NCBI RefSeq assembly: GCF_019012925.1
Contig: NZ_JAGIRL010000030.1
Location: 21,723 to 85,722, forward strand
DNA from: Fusobacterium sp.
Lineage (GTDB): Bacteria; Fusobacteriota; Fusobacteriia; Fusobacteriales; Fusobacteriaceae
Length of the DNA stretch: 64,000 nt
Reading direction: 5' to 3'
A program made the position numbers and the translations under genes. Shown here one piece after another: positions 36,192-44,997 of this stretch. The notes under the pieces are model-generated. The model ran no database searches, was not told the origin of the DNA, and saw only the letters and a list, made by a program, of their open reading frames with translations. How positions within the stretch are numbered: position 1 is the stretch's first letter; the number at the start of each line of letters is the position of its first letter.

Positions 36192-36494
36192 TTACTCTTT
36201 TACCATTTCTATTGCTTTGAAAGGACATACTTTTGCACAAATTCCACAACCTTTGCAATGGTCCATATCAAAATCAAGTCTTTTACCATCTTTTACTGGA
36301 ATTGATGAATCAGGACAACAAGGGACACAAAGTAAACATTGTTTACAGTTGTCAGCAATAAATACTGGTCTATTTGATCTCCAATCTCCTGTTCTAAATT
36401 GAGTAGCACTTCCAGCTTCATAAACCATACCACCTGGAGTGATATCTTGCCATTTTATATCTTCAACTATAGGTAATCCTGCTTTGTTTTTCAT
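36192..36494 (-). CDS. porD: 2-oxoacid:ferredoxin oxidoreductase, delta (2[4Fe-4S]) subunit
   Basis: A 100-residue ferredoxin-like subunit with two clusters: CKQCLLCVPCCP and CKGCGICAKVCP. The leading DITPGGMVYEAGSA is the usual PorD N-terminus. The start overlaps the gamma stop (TAATG), so translation is coupled. Passes electrons from the ThDP site to free ferredoxin. Confidence 0.95.
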   Translation of the reverse strand: MKNKAGLPIVEDIKWQDITPGGMVYEAGSATQFRTGDWRSNRPVFIADNCKQCLLCVPCCPDSSIPVKDGKRLDFDMDHCKGCGICAKVCPFKAIEMVKE

Positions 36495-37069
36495 TATTCT
36501 TTCACCTCATTCATAGAACGAATTAATGCGTCCATATTTCCTTTTAAAACTTCTGGTTTACTAGCAAATTTATGTTTAAAAGATTCTTCCATAGCCTCTA
36601 AGAAAGCTTTCTCTTCCATAACTTCACTAACTTTTACAACTGATCCAAGCATAGGAGTATTAGGGAAATTTTTACCTAAAGTCTCTTCAGAAATTTTTCT
36701 TGCATCACAAGTAAATACTCTTCCTTTGTATCCTTTTAAAAAGGGAATAAATTCAGAAGCAGGTTTAGAACTATTTATGATTATAGCACCATCCTCTTTC
36801 AAACCTTTAGTAACATCAACACTCTCTATTAAAGTTTCGTCAACTACTACAACAAAGTCTGGTTCATAAATATTAGAATGCACTCTAACGGGATTTTTAG
36901 AGATACGATTGTATGCAGTAATGGGAGCTCCCATTCTTTCAGGTCCATATTCTGGGAATCCTTGTACATACATTCCACCACTAAAAGCAGCATCAGCTAA
37001 TAGAAGAGAAGCAGTTTTAGCACCTTGTCCTCCTCTACCATGCCATCTGATTTCAAATATTTCTCTCAT
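36494..37069 (-). CDS. porG: 2-oxoacid:ferredoxin oxidoreductase, gamma subunit
   Basis: A 191-residue CoA-binding-side subunit. IRWHGRGGQGAKTASLLLA near the N-terminus and EYGPERMGAPITAYNRIS are the family signatures. It is the first gene of the operon, 95-120 bases downstream of a consensus promoter. Confidence 0.94.
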   Translation of the reverse strand: MREIFEIRWHGRGGQGAKTASLLLADAAFSGGMYVQGFPEYGPERMGAPITAYNRISKNPVRVHSNIYEPDFVVVVDETLIESVDVTKGLKEDGAIIINSSKPASEFIPFLKGYKGRVFTCDARKISEETLGKNFPNTPMLGSVVKVSEVMEEKAFLEAMEESFKHKFASKPEVLKGNMDALIRSMNEVKE

Positions 37070-37162
37070 ATCCTACCTTCCTTTCATACTTAAGTAATCT
37101 TTTTATTAAATTTGCCTTTTTTAACAACTTATTTAAAATAAAAAAGTTCTTATTCTAGTATA

Positions 37163-37191
37163 ATTATACTACTATATTATATTTTGGTCAA
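37163..37191 (-). promoter_or_regulatory. promoter of the oxoacid oxidoreductase operon
   Basis: Minus strand TTGACC (37191-37186), 17 bases, TATAAT (37168-37163). The -10 sits inside a perfect 16-bp palindrome, TAGTATAATTATACTA (37156-37171), a candidate repressor site. The rest of the ~470-base gap (37070-37541) shows no convincing gene. Confidence 0.8.
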
Positions 37192-37481
37192 ATTCAATAC
37201 GTAATTGTAGACATAAAAAAGAGATTAGAATAGAAAAAATATTGATTTGATATATTATAGAATAGTTTAATTTTAATAAAGTATATTTAAAAATGATTTC
37301 CTGACTTTTTTAGTAATTTTTTTGTCTGTAGCTTGTAATATTCCTGTTTCTAGATTGAAGATTTATTATATAGAAATCTCTATTTTTAATGATTATAAAA
37401 AATTTTTATTTCTTTTTTTATATATGGTTCATTAAAATAAATGATTATACGAAAAGAAAAAATTATAATTCAGAGTAAAAT

Positions 37482-37517
37482 AAAAAAAGAGCAAGTAAAC
37501 TTCAACTTACTTGCTCT
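37482..37517 (-). terminator. terminator of pepP
   Basis: Perfect 11-bp stem AGAGCAAGTAA (37488-37498) and TTACTTGCTCT (37507-37517), with Ts on the minus side. Confidence 0.85.
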
Positions 37518-37541
37518 ACTGTGTATCTTAATTTTATTTAG

Positions 37542-39320
37542 TTAAATCTCTCGAGTATACTCTTTTAGCCACTCTTTTTCTTCAGGAGTTAAAAATGGAG
37601 AGATCTTATCATACACAATTTTATGATAATTATTTAAAAACTCAATCTCTTCACCAGATAATAGTTCCTTTACAACTCCATCTAAATCCAATGGAGCATA
37701 AGTTATTGTTTCAAACTTCATAAATTGTCCAAAGTCAGTTTTTTCATCTTTTGTAACAACCAATTCATTTTCTAATCTAATTCCGTGAGATCCTTCAATA
37801 TATACTCCCGGTTCATTAGTAACATTCATTCCCTCTTCCAATCTTTGAGGATTATATTGAACTCTAATTCCTTGAGGTCCTTCATGAACATTTAGTAAAA
37901 ATCCAACTCCATGACCAGTACCACATTTATAGTCTATTCCAATATTCCAAAGTGCTTGTCTAGCCAATATATCTAAGTTAGTTCCAGTAACTCCATATAG
38001 GAATTTAACTTTTGATAGATTGATCATTCCTTTTAAAACAAGAGTGAAGTGTTTTTTCATCTCCAAAGAACAATCTCCAAGAATGAAAGTCCTAGTAATA
38101 TCAGTTGTTCCATCAAAATATTGTCCTCCTGAGTCCACTAAAAGCATGTTTCTAGGAGCTAATTTAGCATTTGACTCTTCAGTAGCTTTGTAATGCATCA
38201 TTGCAGCATTAGCTTCATAAGCTGTAATAGTGTCAAAACTAGGTTCAATATAAAGAGCTTGTTCCTTTCTAAAGTCCTCTAATTTTTCAGTGGCTGAGAT
38301 CTCTGTGATATTTTCTTTTGAGATACTGTTTTTTAGCCAAAACATAAATTTTGTAACAGCAACTCCATCTCTAATATGACAAGATCTTAGATTGTCTAAC
38401 TCAATTTTATTTTTACAAGCTTTTAATATAGTACTTGGATTTGCTCTATTGACAACCTTTATTTCAGAGTTAAGGTTTTTAAATATAGCATAGTTAACTT
38501 TATTTAAGTCCATCATAATAATATTAGAGTTTGAGATTCTTTCCATATCTTCATAAATTTCAAAATAATCCCTAACTTCAACTTTATTTTCATAAAGATA
38601 TTTTTCAACTTTTTCATTTAATTTTTTCTCGTCAATATATAGGATAGCTCTGTCAGTTGTTATGATAGCATAAGCAAGATTTACAGGATTATTAACAACA
38701 TCATTACCTCTAAGATTGAATATCCAAGCAATATCATCTAGAGAAGTGACGATATTCATATCGCAGTTTTCTGTTTCAAGAGTCGCTCTTATTCTACTTA
38801 ATTTACTCTCGATACCTTCACCACAATATTTTTCTTCAAGGATAAAAACTTCACTAGAAGGTAAGCTAGGTCTATCATTCCAAAGCTCATTAATTAGATC
38901 GAATCTATAATTGAAATTAATTGCTCTATCTTCTAACTCATCTTGAAGAGATAAGATGAAATTTGTAGCTAAAACTTTTCCATCAAAACCAATTGTTTCC
39001 TTGTTTTTTATTTTAGATTTAATATATTGGTTAAGAGTAGGAACTCCCTCTTCTCCCATTTTGAATAGAGTTATCCCACTGCCAAGTAGTTGTTTCTCCG
39101 CTTGTATAAAATATCTACCGTCAGTCCAAAGTCCAGCCTCTTCAAGAGTTATTAATATAGTTCCAGCAGATCCTGTAAAACCAGATATCCACTCTCTACT
39201 TTTGAAATAACTTCCAACATACTCACTTTGATGATAGTCTGATGAAGGAATGATATAGTAATCTATACTATTTTTTTTCATCAGTTCTCTTAAATTTTCA
39301 ATTCTTTTTGCAATTTCCAT
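37542..39320 (-). CDS. pepP: Xaa-Pro aminopeptidase (aminopeptidase P family, M24B)
   Basis: A 592-residue cytosolic dimetal peptidase of the longer, three-domain type. Two creatinase-like N-terminal domains occupy about 1-300. The catalytic domain has LLVDSGGQYFDGTTDITRT (metal Asp residues), GTGHGVGFLLNVHEGPQ (His) and NEPGVYIEG...LENEL (Glu). Its start lies 14 bases after the glmS stop, so it may share the glmS transcript and ribozyme control. Gene symbol by family; eukaryotic APP1-like length. Confidence 0.92.
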   Translation of the reverse strand: MEIAKRIENLRELMKKNSIDYYIIPSSDYHQSEYVGSYFKSREWISGFTGSAGTILITLEEAGLWTDGRYFIQAEKQLLGSGITLFKMGEEGVPTLNQYIKSKIKNKETIGFDGKVLATNFILSLQDELEDRAINFNYRFDLINELWNDRPSLPSSEVFILEEKYCGEGIESKLSRIRATLETENCDMNIVTSLDDIAWIFNLRGNDVVNNPVNLAYAIITTDRAILYIDEKKLNEKVEKYLYENKVEVRDYFEIYEDMERISNSNIIMMDLNKVNYAIFKNLNSEIKVVNRANPSTILKACKNKIELDNLRSCHIRDGVAVTKFMFWLKNSISKENITEISATEKLEDFRKEQALYIEPSFDTITAYEANAAMMHYKATEESNAKLAPRNMLLVDSGGQYFDGTTDITRTFILGDCSLEMKKHFTLVLKGMINLSKVKFLYGVTGTNLDILARQALWNIGIDYKCGTGHGVGFLLNVHEGPQGIRVQYNPQRLEEGMNVTNEPGVYIEGSHGIRLENELVVTKDEKTDFGQFMKFETITYAPLDLDGVVKELLSGEEIEFLNNYHKIVYDKISPFLTPEEKEWLKEYTREI

Positions 39321-39334
39321 AGTATCACCTCTTT

Positions 39335-41158
39335 TTATTCAACTGTAACAGATTTTGCTAAATTTCTAGGTTTATCAACGTCTACTCCTTTTTCTACTGC
39401 TGTATAATAAGCTAATAATTGTAGTGCTATATTAGCAACAGTTGGAGCAATTATATCTTCTATATTTTCAAAAGTAATGAAATTATCAGATATTTCAATA
39501 ATATTTGTATATCTCTCCTTAGTAATAGCTATAACATAAGCTCCTCTAGCTTTTAACTCCTTTATATTAGAGAGCATTTTCTCAACCATATCCTCTTGAG
39601 TAGCAATAGCAATTATAGGTGTACCCTCTTCAATAAGGGCTATAGTTCCATGTTTTAACTCACCAGCTGGAAAAGCTTCAGTATGTATGTAGCTTATCTC
39701 TTTCATTTTTAGAGATCCCTCTTGACAGCATTTGCTATCTATTCCTCTACCTATGTAAAAGGCATCATTTTTATTTTTTAAAAACCCACTGATAAGTTTT
39801 ATCTCCTCTTTCTTTTTTAGAATGAGATCAATATTATCTGAAAGTTTATAGATAATATCTAGATAACTATGATAACTCTCATTGTCAACTACTCCATTTT
39901 TCTCACCTAAATAGATAGCTAATAGGTAAAGAAGGGTAACTTGTGCTGTATAAGCTTTAGTTGAAGCAACAGAGATTTCAGGTCCAGCAGTAGTATATAG
40001 AACCATATCTGCTTCTCTAGCAATACTAGATCCCAACACATTTGTGATAGCTAAAGTTTGAGCTCCTTTACTTTTTGACATCTTCATAGCCATAAGAGTA
40101 TCCAATGTTTCACCAGATTGACTGATAAAAATAACAAGGGTATTTTCATCTATGAAAGGATCACTGTATCTAAATTCAGAGGCAATATCAACATCAGCCT
40201 TGATTTTAGATATATTTTTTAAAAAATGTGCTCCTTGAAGTCCAGCATGGTACGCAGTTCCACAAGCAACTATATAGATCTCTTTGATCTTAGATAGATC
40301 AATATTTAAAGAGGAGTTAAAGTTAATTTTACCTAAATTGTCAGTATATGTATTCAGTGTTTTTTCTACAATACTAGGTTGTTCTTCGATCTCTTTTAGC
40401 ATAAAGTGAGGATATCCATTTTTACTAGCTTGTTCCATATCCCAATCTATTTTTATAATATCTTTAGTAATTTCTACTCCAAAAGAGTTGAAAATTTTAA
40501 CACTATCTTTTTTTAGAATCGCTATCTCATTGTTATCTAGGAATATCACATTTCTAGTATATTTTAAAATAGCAGGAACATCAGAGGCAATAAAATTCTT
40601 GTTTTTTCCAACTCCTATTATCAAGGGACTATCCTTTCTTGTACAGATTATTTGTTCAGGATTATCCCTATCAATTATTCCAATAGCATAGCTACCTCTC
40701 AATCTCTCCTTAACTTTTAAAATTGTAGTTATTGGATCATCAACGTAGTATTTAGAAAAAAGATGAGCAATCACTTCACTATCTGTTTGAGAAGTAAATG
40801 AACACCCATCTTTAATAAGTTCAGCTTTAATTTCTAAATAGTTTTCAATAATACCATTATGAACAATGGCTACCCTTTTATCATTACTAAAATGTGGGTG
40901 GGAGTTTTCATCACTAGGATTTCCATGAGTTGCCCATCTAGTATGACCTATACCAATAAAAGATCTCTCCTCTTTATCTTTTAAAAAAGCTTTTAAATTT
41001 TCCAATTTACCACTTTTTTTAGCAATGAAGATACTGTCATTTTCGATAATAGCAAGACCACTAGAGTCATAACCTCTGTACTCAAGCTTATTAAGTCCAT
41101 CTAATATGACCTCCATTGCTTTTCTTTCATCTCCTACATAACCGATTATTCCGCACAT
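39335..41158 (-). CDS. glmS: glutamine--fructose-6-phosphate aminotransferase (isomerizing)
   Basis: Makes glucosamine-6-phosphate from fructose-6-phosphate and glutamine, the entry to UDP-GlcNAc for peptidoglycan and lipid A. The start is fixed at 41158 because the mature N-terminal nucleophile must be the Cys of MCGIIGYVG; the longer frame from 41194 is excluded, and GGAGG lies upstream. The glutaminase half has GHTRWATHG; two SIS domains follow (ISQSGETLDTL), and the protein ends DKPRNLAKSVTVE. Length 607 residues. Its leader contains a glmS ribozyme. Confidence 0.98.
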   Translation of the reverse strand: MCGIIGYVGDERKAMEVILDGLNKLEYRGYDSSGLAIIENDSIFIAKKSGKLENLKAFLKDKEERSFIGIGHTRWATHGNPSDENSHPHFSNDKRVAIVHNGIIENYLEIKAELIKDGCSFTSQTDSEVIAHLFSKYYVDDPITTILKVKERLRGSYAIGIIDRDNPEQIICTRKDSPLIIGVGKNKNFIASDVPAILKYTRNVIFLDNNEIAILKKDSVKIFNSFGVEITKDIIKIDWDMEQASKNGYPHFMLKEIEEQPSIVEKTLNTYTDNLGKINFNSSLNIDLSKIKEIYIVACGTAYHAGLQGAHFLKNISKIKADVDIASEFRYSDPFIDENTLVIFISQSGETLDTLMAMKMSKSKGAQTLAITNVLGSSIAREADMVLYTTAGPEISVASTKAYTAQVTLLYLLAIYLGEKNGVVDNESYHSYLDIIYKLSDNIDLILKKKEEIKLISGFLKNKNDAFYIGRGIDSKCCQEGSLKMKEISYIHTEAFPAGELKHGTIALIEEGTPIIAIATQEDMVEKMLSNIKELKARGAYVIAITKERYTNIIEISDNFITFENIEDIIAPTVANIALQLLAYYTAVEKGVDVDKPRNLAKSVTVE

Positions 41159-41204
41159 ACAAATCCTCCTATATATTAAATTGTTAATGTTCATAGGAGA
41201 TTGT

Positions 41205-41336
41205 TACTTATTACCCCTTTGTCCTCTAAGTTATCTTAAAGTTTTGTACTGGTAATGGCTGTAACCACCTCTGGAGTATCCGCCGAATTTTCGATAAACT
41301 CCAGTCCTCGTCAACTTAAAAAAGTTCTGGCGCTCT
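41205..41336 (-). ncRNA. glmS ribozyme (glucosamine-6-phosphate-activated)
   Basis: The minus strand carries the conserved glmS core: AGCGCCAGAAC, GTTGACGAGGA, TTTATCGA, TTCGGCGGAT and GGTTACAGCC, in the right order. Self-cleavage would fall between A41334 and G41333. The predicted transcript starts only ~20 bases earlier, so cleavage removes a very short leader and exposes a 5'-OH on the glmS mRNA for decay. The 3' boundary is approximate. Confidence 0.95.
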
Positions 41337-41361
41337 TAAATTTAATCTCCCTATAGAGTTA

Positions 41362-41390
41362 ATTATAACTTATAAAAAAAAGCTGGTCAA
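41362..41390 (-). promoter_or_regulatory. glmS promoter, embedded in the etfA terminator
   Basis: Minus strand TTGACC (41390-41385), 17 bases, TATAAT (41367-41362). The -35 is part of the 3' arm of the etfA terminator stem and the T run forms the spacer. Confidence 0.8.
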
Positions 41391-41409
41391 GTGTTATTTG
41401 ACCAGCTTT
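41376..41409 (-). terminator. terminator of the bcd-etfB-etfA operon
   Basis: Perfect 12-bp stem AAAGCTGGTCAA (41379-41390) with TTGACCAGCTTT (41398-41409), T run on the minus side. Confidence 0.88.
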
Positions 41410-41416
41410 AAATCTA

Positions 41417-42427
41417 TTATCTAGATTCTTTAGCTTTCTTTAAAGCTTCTAATAATTGAACAGCGATCTTATTAGCATCTCCAACAATTCCTAAGTCAGC
41501 TATATTGAATATAGGTGCTTCTTTATCTTTGTTGATAGCTACGATATATTCAGATTCTTCCATACCTGCAACGTGTTGGATTGCTCCAGAGATTCCACAA
41601 GCGAAATAGATATCAGGTCTAACAGTTTTTCCTGTTTGACCAACTTGTCTATCATGCTCAATAAATCCAGCATCTACTGCTGCTCTTGATGCAGATACAG
41701 TAGCTCCTAATTCAGTAGCAACTGATTGTAAAGCTGCAAAGTTTTCAGCAGATCCAATTCCTCTTCCTCCAGATACAAGTATCTTAGCTTCAGAAATATC
41801 AACTTTATTTTTAGTTTCTTTAACTACTTGTAAAACTTTTACTTTCATTTTAGAGTTATCTAAAGTTACAGAGAAGTTTTCAACTTCTGCTCTTCTTCCC
41901 TCTTCTTTAGGAGATTTTTGCATAACTCCTGGTCTTACTGTTGACATTTGAGGTCTGTGATCAGGACAGATGATAGTAGCCATTAAGTTTCCACCAAATG
42001 CAGGTCTTGTCATTTCAAGTCCTCTAGTTTCAGCATTAACTTCTAGTCTAGTACAGTCAGCTGTAAGTCCTGTATTCATTCTTGAAGATACTCTTGGTGC
42101 TAAATCTCTTCCTAAAGTAGTAGCTCCGAATAGAACTATTTCAGGTTTTTTAGCATCAATTATTGCTTTAAATACTTGAGCATAAGCTTCAGTATCATAT
42201 AATTCTAATTTAGGTTGATCTACAACGATAACTTTATCTGCTCCATATTCCCCTAAAGTATCAGCTAATTTTCCAACATTATATCCTATTAATGCTGCTG
42301 TTACTGGAACGTCTAAAGTTTGAGCTAATTCCTTAGCTTTTCCTACTAATTCAAGTCCAACGTTTTGAAGTACCCCGTCTCTTTGCTCTGCAAATACTAA
42401 TATTCCTCTATAATCATTTAAATTCAT
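41417..42427 (-). CDS. etfA: electron transfer flavoprotein alpha subunit
   Basis: A 336-residue FAD-binding subunit. The C-terminal half has the ETF-alpha signature region: KILVSGGRGIGSAENF, then SRAAVDAGF...RQVGQTGKTV and ACGISGAIQHVAGM. Lies 44 bases after etfB and completes the Bcd-Etf set. In anaerobes such complexes couple crotonyl-CoA reduction by NADH to ferredoxin reduction; bifurcation is inferred from context. Confidence 0.96.
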   Translation of the reverse strand: MNLNDYRGILVFAEQRDGVLQNVGLELVGKAKELAQTLDVPVTAALIGYNVGKLADTLGEYGADKVIVVDQPKLELYDTEAYAQVFKAIIDAKKPEIVLFGATTLGRDLAPRVSSRMNTGLTADCTRLEVNAETRGLEMTRPAFGGNLMATIICPDHRPQMSTVRPGVMQKSPKEEGRRAEVENFSVTLDNSKMKVKVLQVVKETKNKVDISEAKILVSGGRGIGSAENFAALQSVATELGATVSASRAAVDAGFIEHDRQVGQTGKTVRPDIYFACGISGAIQHVAGMEESEYIVAINKDKEAPIFNIADLGIVGDANKIAVQLLEALKKAKESR

Positions 42428-42471
42428 TCTCTTATCTCCTTTATCCTAAGGTTATTAAGGTTTTTTGTTAA

Positions 42472-43257
42472 TTAGATAACAAATTTCTCTTTTAATTTTT
42501 CAACAATTAATTCAACAGCTTCTTTAGTGTCTAATTCAAATACTTTACCAGCTTGTTTAGCTCCTTTAGTAAATGATTTTTTAACTTTTGTAGGTGATCC
42601 TTTTAATCCAATTATTTCAGGATTTATTTCGATATCATCAAATGTCCAAGTTTCAACTGGTTTATCAAATGCTTCAACGATTCCTTTAACTCTCATATAT
42701 CTTGGAGCGTTAGCTTCAGTTAATACAGTTACAAGAGCAGGTAATTGAACATTTACTAAGTAGTATCCATCTTCAACAACTCTTTTTATAGTTAAGCTAT
42801 TGTCTTTATCATCATATTGCATCTCTTTAACATAAGATACTTGTGGTAAATCAAGGTGCTCAGCAATTTGTGGACCTACTTGAGCAGTATCTCCGTCTAT
42901 TGCTTGTCTTCCAGCGATTATTAAGTCTGCATCTATTTTTCTTAAAGCAGCAGCTATAGTGTTAGAAGTAGCTAAAGTATCAGCTCCTCCAAATTTTCTA
43001 TCTGTTAATAGTATTGCTCTATCTGCACCCATTGCATAAGCTTCTCTTAAGATAGCTTCAGCTTGAGGTGGTCCCATTGTAATAACAGTTACATGGGCAT
43101 TATATTTATCTTTTAATCTTAATGCTTCTTCTAATCCAGCTTTATCATCTGGGTTCATAATACTAGGAACTCCATCTCTAATTAATGTTCCTGTTACTGG
43201 ATCTAATTTTATCTCAGTTGTATCTGGAACTTGCTTTATACAAACTACTATTTTCAT
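42472..43257 (-). CDS. etfB: electron transfer flavoprotein beta subunit
   Basis: A 261-residue subunit with the N-terminal VCIKQVPDTTEIKLDPVTGTL and NPDDKAGLEEALRLK typical of ETF-beta, and GRQAIDGDTAQVGPQIAEHL for FAD/AMP binding. Middle gene of bcd-etfB-etfA. Such adjacency favours the butyryl-CoA dehydrogenase partner. Confidence 0.96.
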   Translation of the reverse strand: MKIVVCIKQVPDTTEIKLDPVTGTLIRDGVPSIMNPDDKAGLEEALRLKDKYNAHVTVITMGPPQAEAILREAYAMGADRAILLTDRKFGGADTLATSNTIAAALRKIDADLIIAGRQAIDGDTAQVGPQIAEHLDLPQVSYVKEMQYDDKDNSLTIKRVVEDGYYLVNVQLPALVTVLTEANAPRYMRVKGIVEAFDKPVETWTFDDIEINPEIIGLKGSPTKVKKSFTKGAKQAGKVFELDTKEAVELIVEKLKEKFVI

Positions 43258-43313
43258 CTTGCATCCTCCATATATTAATTCCTGAACTTTTAATTTCTTA
43301 AATTATTTAATAA

Positions 43314-44459
43314 CTATTTTAAAAGATTTCCAGCGATTACCATTCTTTGAACTTCTGAAGTTCCTTCATAGATCTCAGTAATCTTAGCATCTCTCATCAT
43401 TCTTTCTACTGGATATTCTCTAGTGTATCCATATCCTCCGTGTAGTTGAACTGCTTTTGTAGTTACTTCCATAGCAGTTTCTGCAGCAAATAGTTTTGCT
43501 CTAGCAGCATCTACTGTATATGGTAGGTGGTTGCTTTCTCTCCATGCAGCTTTGTAAACAAGAAGTCTTGCAGCTTCGATCTTAACTTCTAAGTCAGCTA
43601 ATTGGAATTGAGTATTTTGGAATTGAGCTAATGCTCTCTTGAATTGTTTTCTCTCTTTTACATAGTTTACAGTTTCATCTAAAGCACCTTGTGCGATTCC
43701 TAATGCTTGAGAAGCAATTCCTATTCTTCCTCCATCAAGAGTCATCATAGCAATTTTAAATCCTTTTCCAACTTGTCCTAATAAGTTTTCTTTAGGGATT
43801 CTTGCATTTTCAAATATTAATTCACAAGTAGAAGATCCTTTGATTCCAAGTTTTTTCTCTTTTTTACCTACAGAGAATCCAGGAGTTCCTTCTTCAATAA
43901 TGAAAGCAGATATTCCTTTTAGTCCTAATGATTTGTCTGTCATAGCAAATATTACATATACGTGAGCATATCCAGCGTTAGTTATGAATATTTTAGAACC
44001 GTTGATAACCCATTCATTTGTTGTTTCATCTAAAACAGCAGTAGTTTGTTGTCCTGCAGCATCAGTTCCAGCGTTTGGCTCAGTTAATCCGAAAGCTCCA
44101 ATCCACTCTCCACTTGCTAATTTTGGAATATATTTTTGTTTTTGCTCTTCAGTACCAAATTTTAAAATTGGCCAAGTTCCTAATGAAGTGTGTGCAGAAA
44201 CGATAACTCCTGTTGTACCACAAACTCTAGAAAGCTCTTCTACAGCCATAGCGTACATTACGTTGTCTCCACCAGCTCCACCATACTCTTTAGGAATAGG
44301 GATACCCATTAATCCAATTTCAGCCATTTTCTTAACTGTTTCTACTGGGAATCTCTCCTCTTCATCAACTTCAGCAGCTAGAGGTTTTACCTCTTTTTCA
44401 GCAAATTCTCTTATCATTTGTCTGAAAAGTTCATGTGTTTTAGGCATATTAAATTCCAT
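43314..44459 (-). CDS. bcd: acyl-CoA dehydrogenase (butyryl-CoA dehydrogenase type)
   Basis: A 381-residue flavoprotein. FGLTEPNAGTDAAGQQTTA and ITNAGYAHVYVIFA bind FAD and substrate, the C-terminal QLHGGYGYTREYPVERMMRD and TEIYEGTSEVQRMVIA give the catalytic Glu. First gene of the operon with etfBA, which points to reduction of crotonyl-CoA in butyrate formation. SD GGAGG precedes the ATG. A promoter about 360 bases upstream would give an unusually long leader. Confidence 0.94.
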   Translation of the reverse strand: MEFNMPKTHELFRQMIREFAEKEVKPLAAEVDEEERFPVETVKKMAEIGLMGIPIPKEYGGAGGDNVMYAMAVEELSRVCGTTGVIVSAHTSLGTWPILKFGTEEQKQKYIPKLASGEWIGAFGLTEPNAGTDAAGQQTTAVLDETTNEWVINGSKIFITNAGYAHVYVIFAMTDKSLGLKGISAFIIEEGTPGFSVGKKEKKLGIKGSSTCELIFENARIPKENLLGQVGKGFKIAMMTLDGGRIGIASQALGIAQGALDETVNYVKERKQFKRALAQFQNTQFQLADLEVKIEAARLLVYKAAWRESNHLPYTVDAARAKLFAAETAMEVTTKAVQLHGGYGYTREYPVERMMRDAKITEIYEGTSEVQRMVIAGNLLK

Positions 44460-44566
44460 TCTTTTAATCCTCCTACAAAAAAATTACTCTTTCATTATTT
44501 GCTTGAACTCATAATATAACTTTTTCAAAATCTATTTTAGTATAATTTTAAAGTTATTAATCCTAT

Positions 44567-44615
44567 ACTGGGACGAAAAAGCAAACTCCCCTTGATACTC
44601 CCCTTACCTAGCAGT
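44567..44615 (-). other. possible structured element in the bcd leader
   Basis: On the minus strand the leader contains ACTGCTAGGTAAGGGGAGT, a second AAGGGGAGTTTGC, then CCCAGT that can close an outer stem with ACTG. No known riboswitch core is recognisable. The gap 44460-44997 shows no gene; it holds this leader, promoters and a terminator. Confidence 0.3.
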
Positions 44616-44822
44616 TTTTAACTACTATATAGAATCAGATAGATTTAGAAACAAAAAATATTTTCTGTTTAAATCCTATTGATTCTTCCTATTGATAGTA
44701 TAGCATATTTTTATAAAAAAATTAAGTTTTTTTAATAAAAATCACATTTAGTTATAAAAAGAAAATAGTATTTATTGAACTTTTTACAAACATCTAGTCT
44801 ATCCATAGGACTCATATTATTA

Positions 44823-44851
44823 GTTATATCAATAATTTACTTTAATGTCAA
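44823..44851 (-). promoter_or_regulatory. distal promoter of the bcd operon
   Basis: Minus strand TTGACA (44851-44846), 17 bases, TATAAC (44828-44823) preceded by TGA. A second, extended -10 (TGCTATACT) lies nearer the gene at about 44697-44705. Confidence 0.65.
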
Positions 44852-44941
44852 GAATATATTGATATTTATTTTTTTATACTCAAATTTTAATCTCAAGAAA
44901 TTGAAAAACTAACCATTTTAATTATCCCCAAATTAAAAAGA

Positions 44942-44975
44942 CTATCAGCCCTAATAAAGGGCTAATAGCCTAAAA
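44942..44975 (-). terminator. weak terminator after the TDT transporter gene
   Basis: Stem AGCCCT (44947-44952) with AGGGCT (44958-44963); a T-rich stretch follows on the minus strand. Confidence 0.55.
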
Positions 44976-44997
44976 AAATATGAATGAGGATGCAAAA

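Noticed and set aside
43984..44514. 176-codon plus-strand frame over bcd
   Set aside because: Antisense shadow of a conserved acyl-CoA dehydrogenase gene; low-complexity Ser/Pro/Ile composition and no SD.
44567..44615. Known riboswitch (TPP, FMN, fluoride, preQ1) in the bcd leader
   Set aside because: None of the conserved cores I know for these classes is present; kept only as an unassigned candidate structure.
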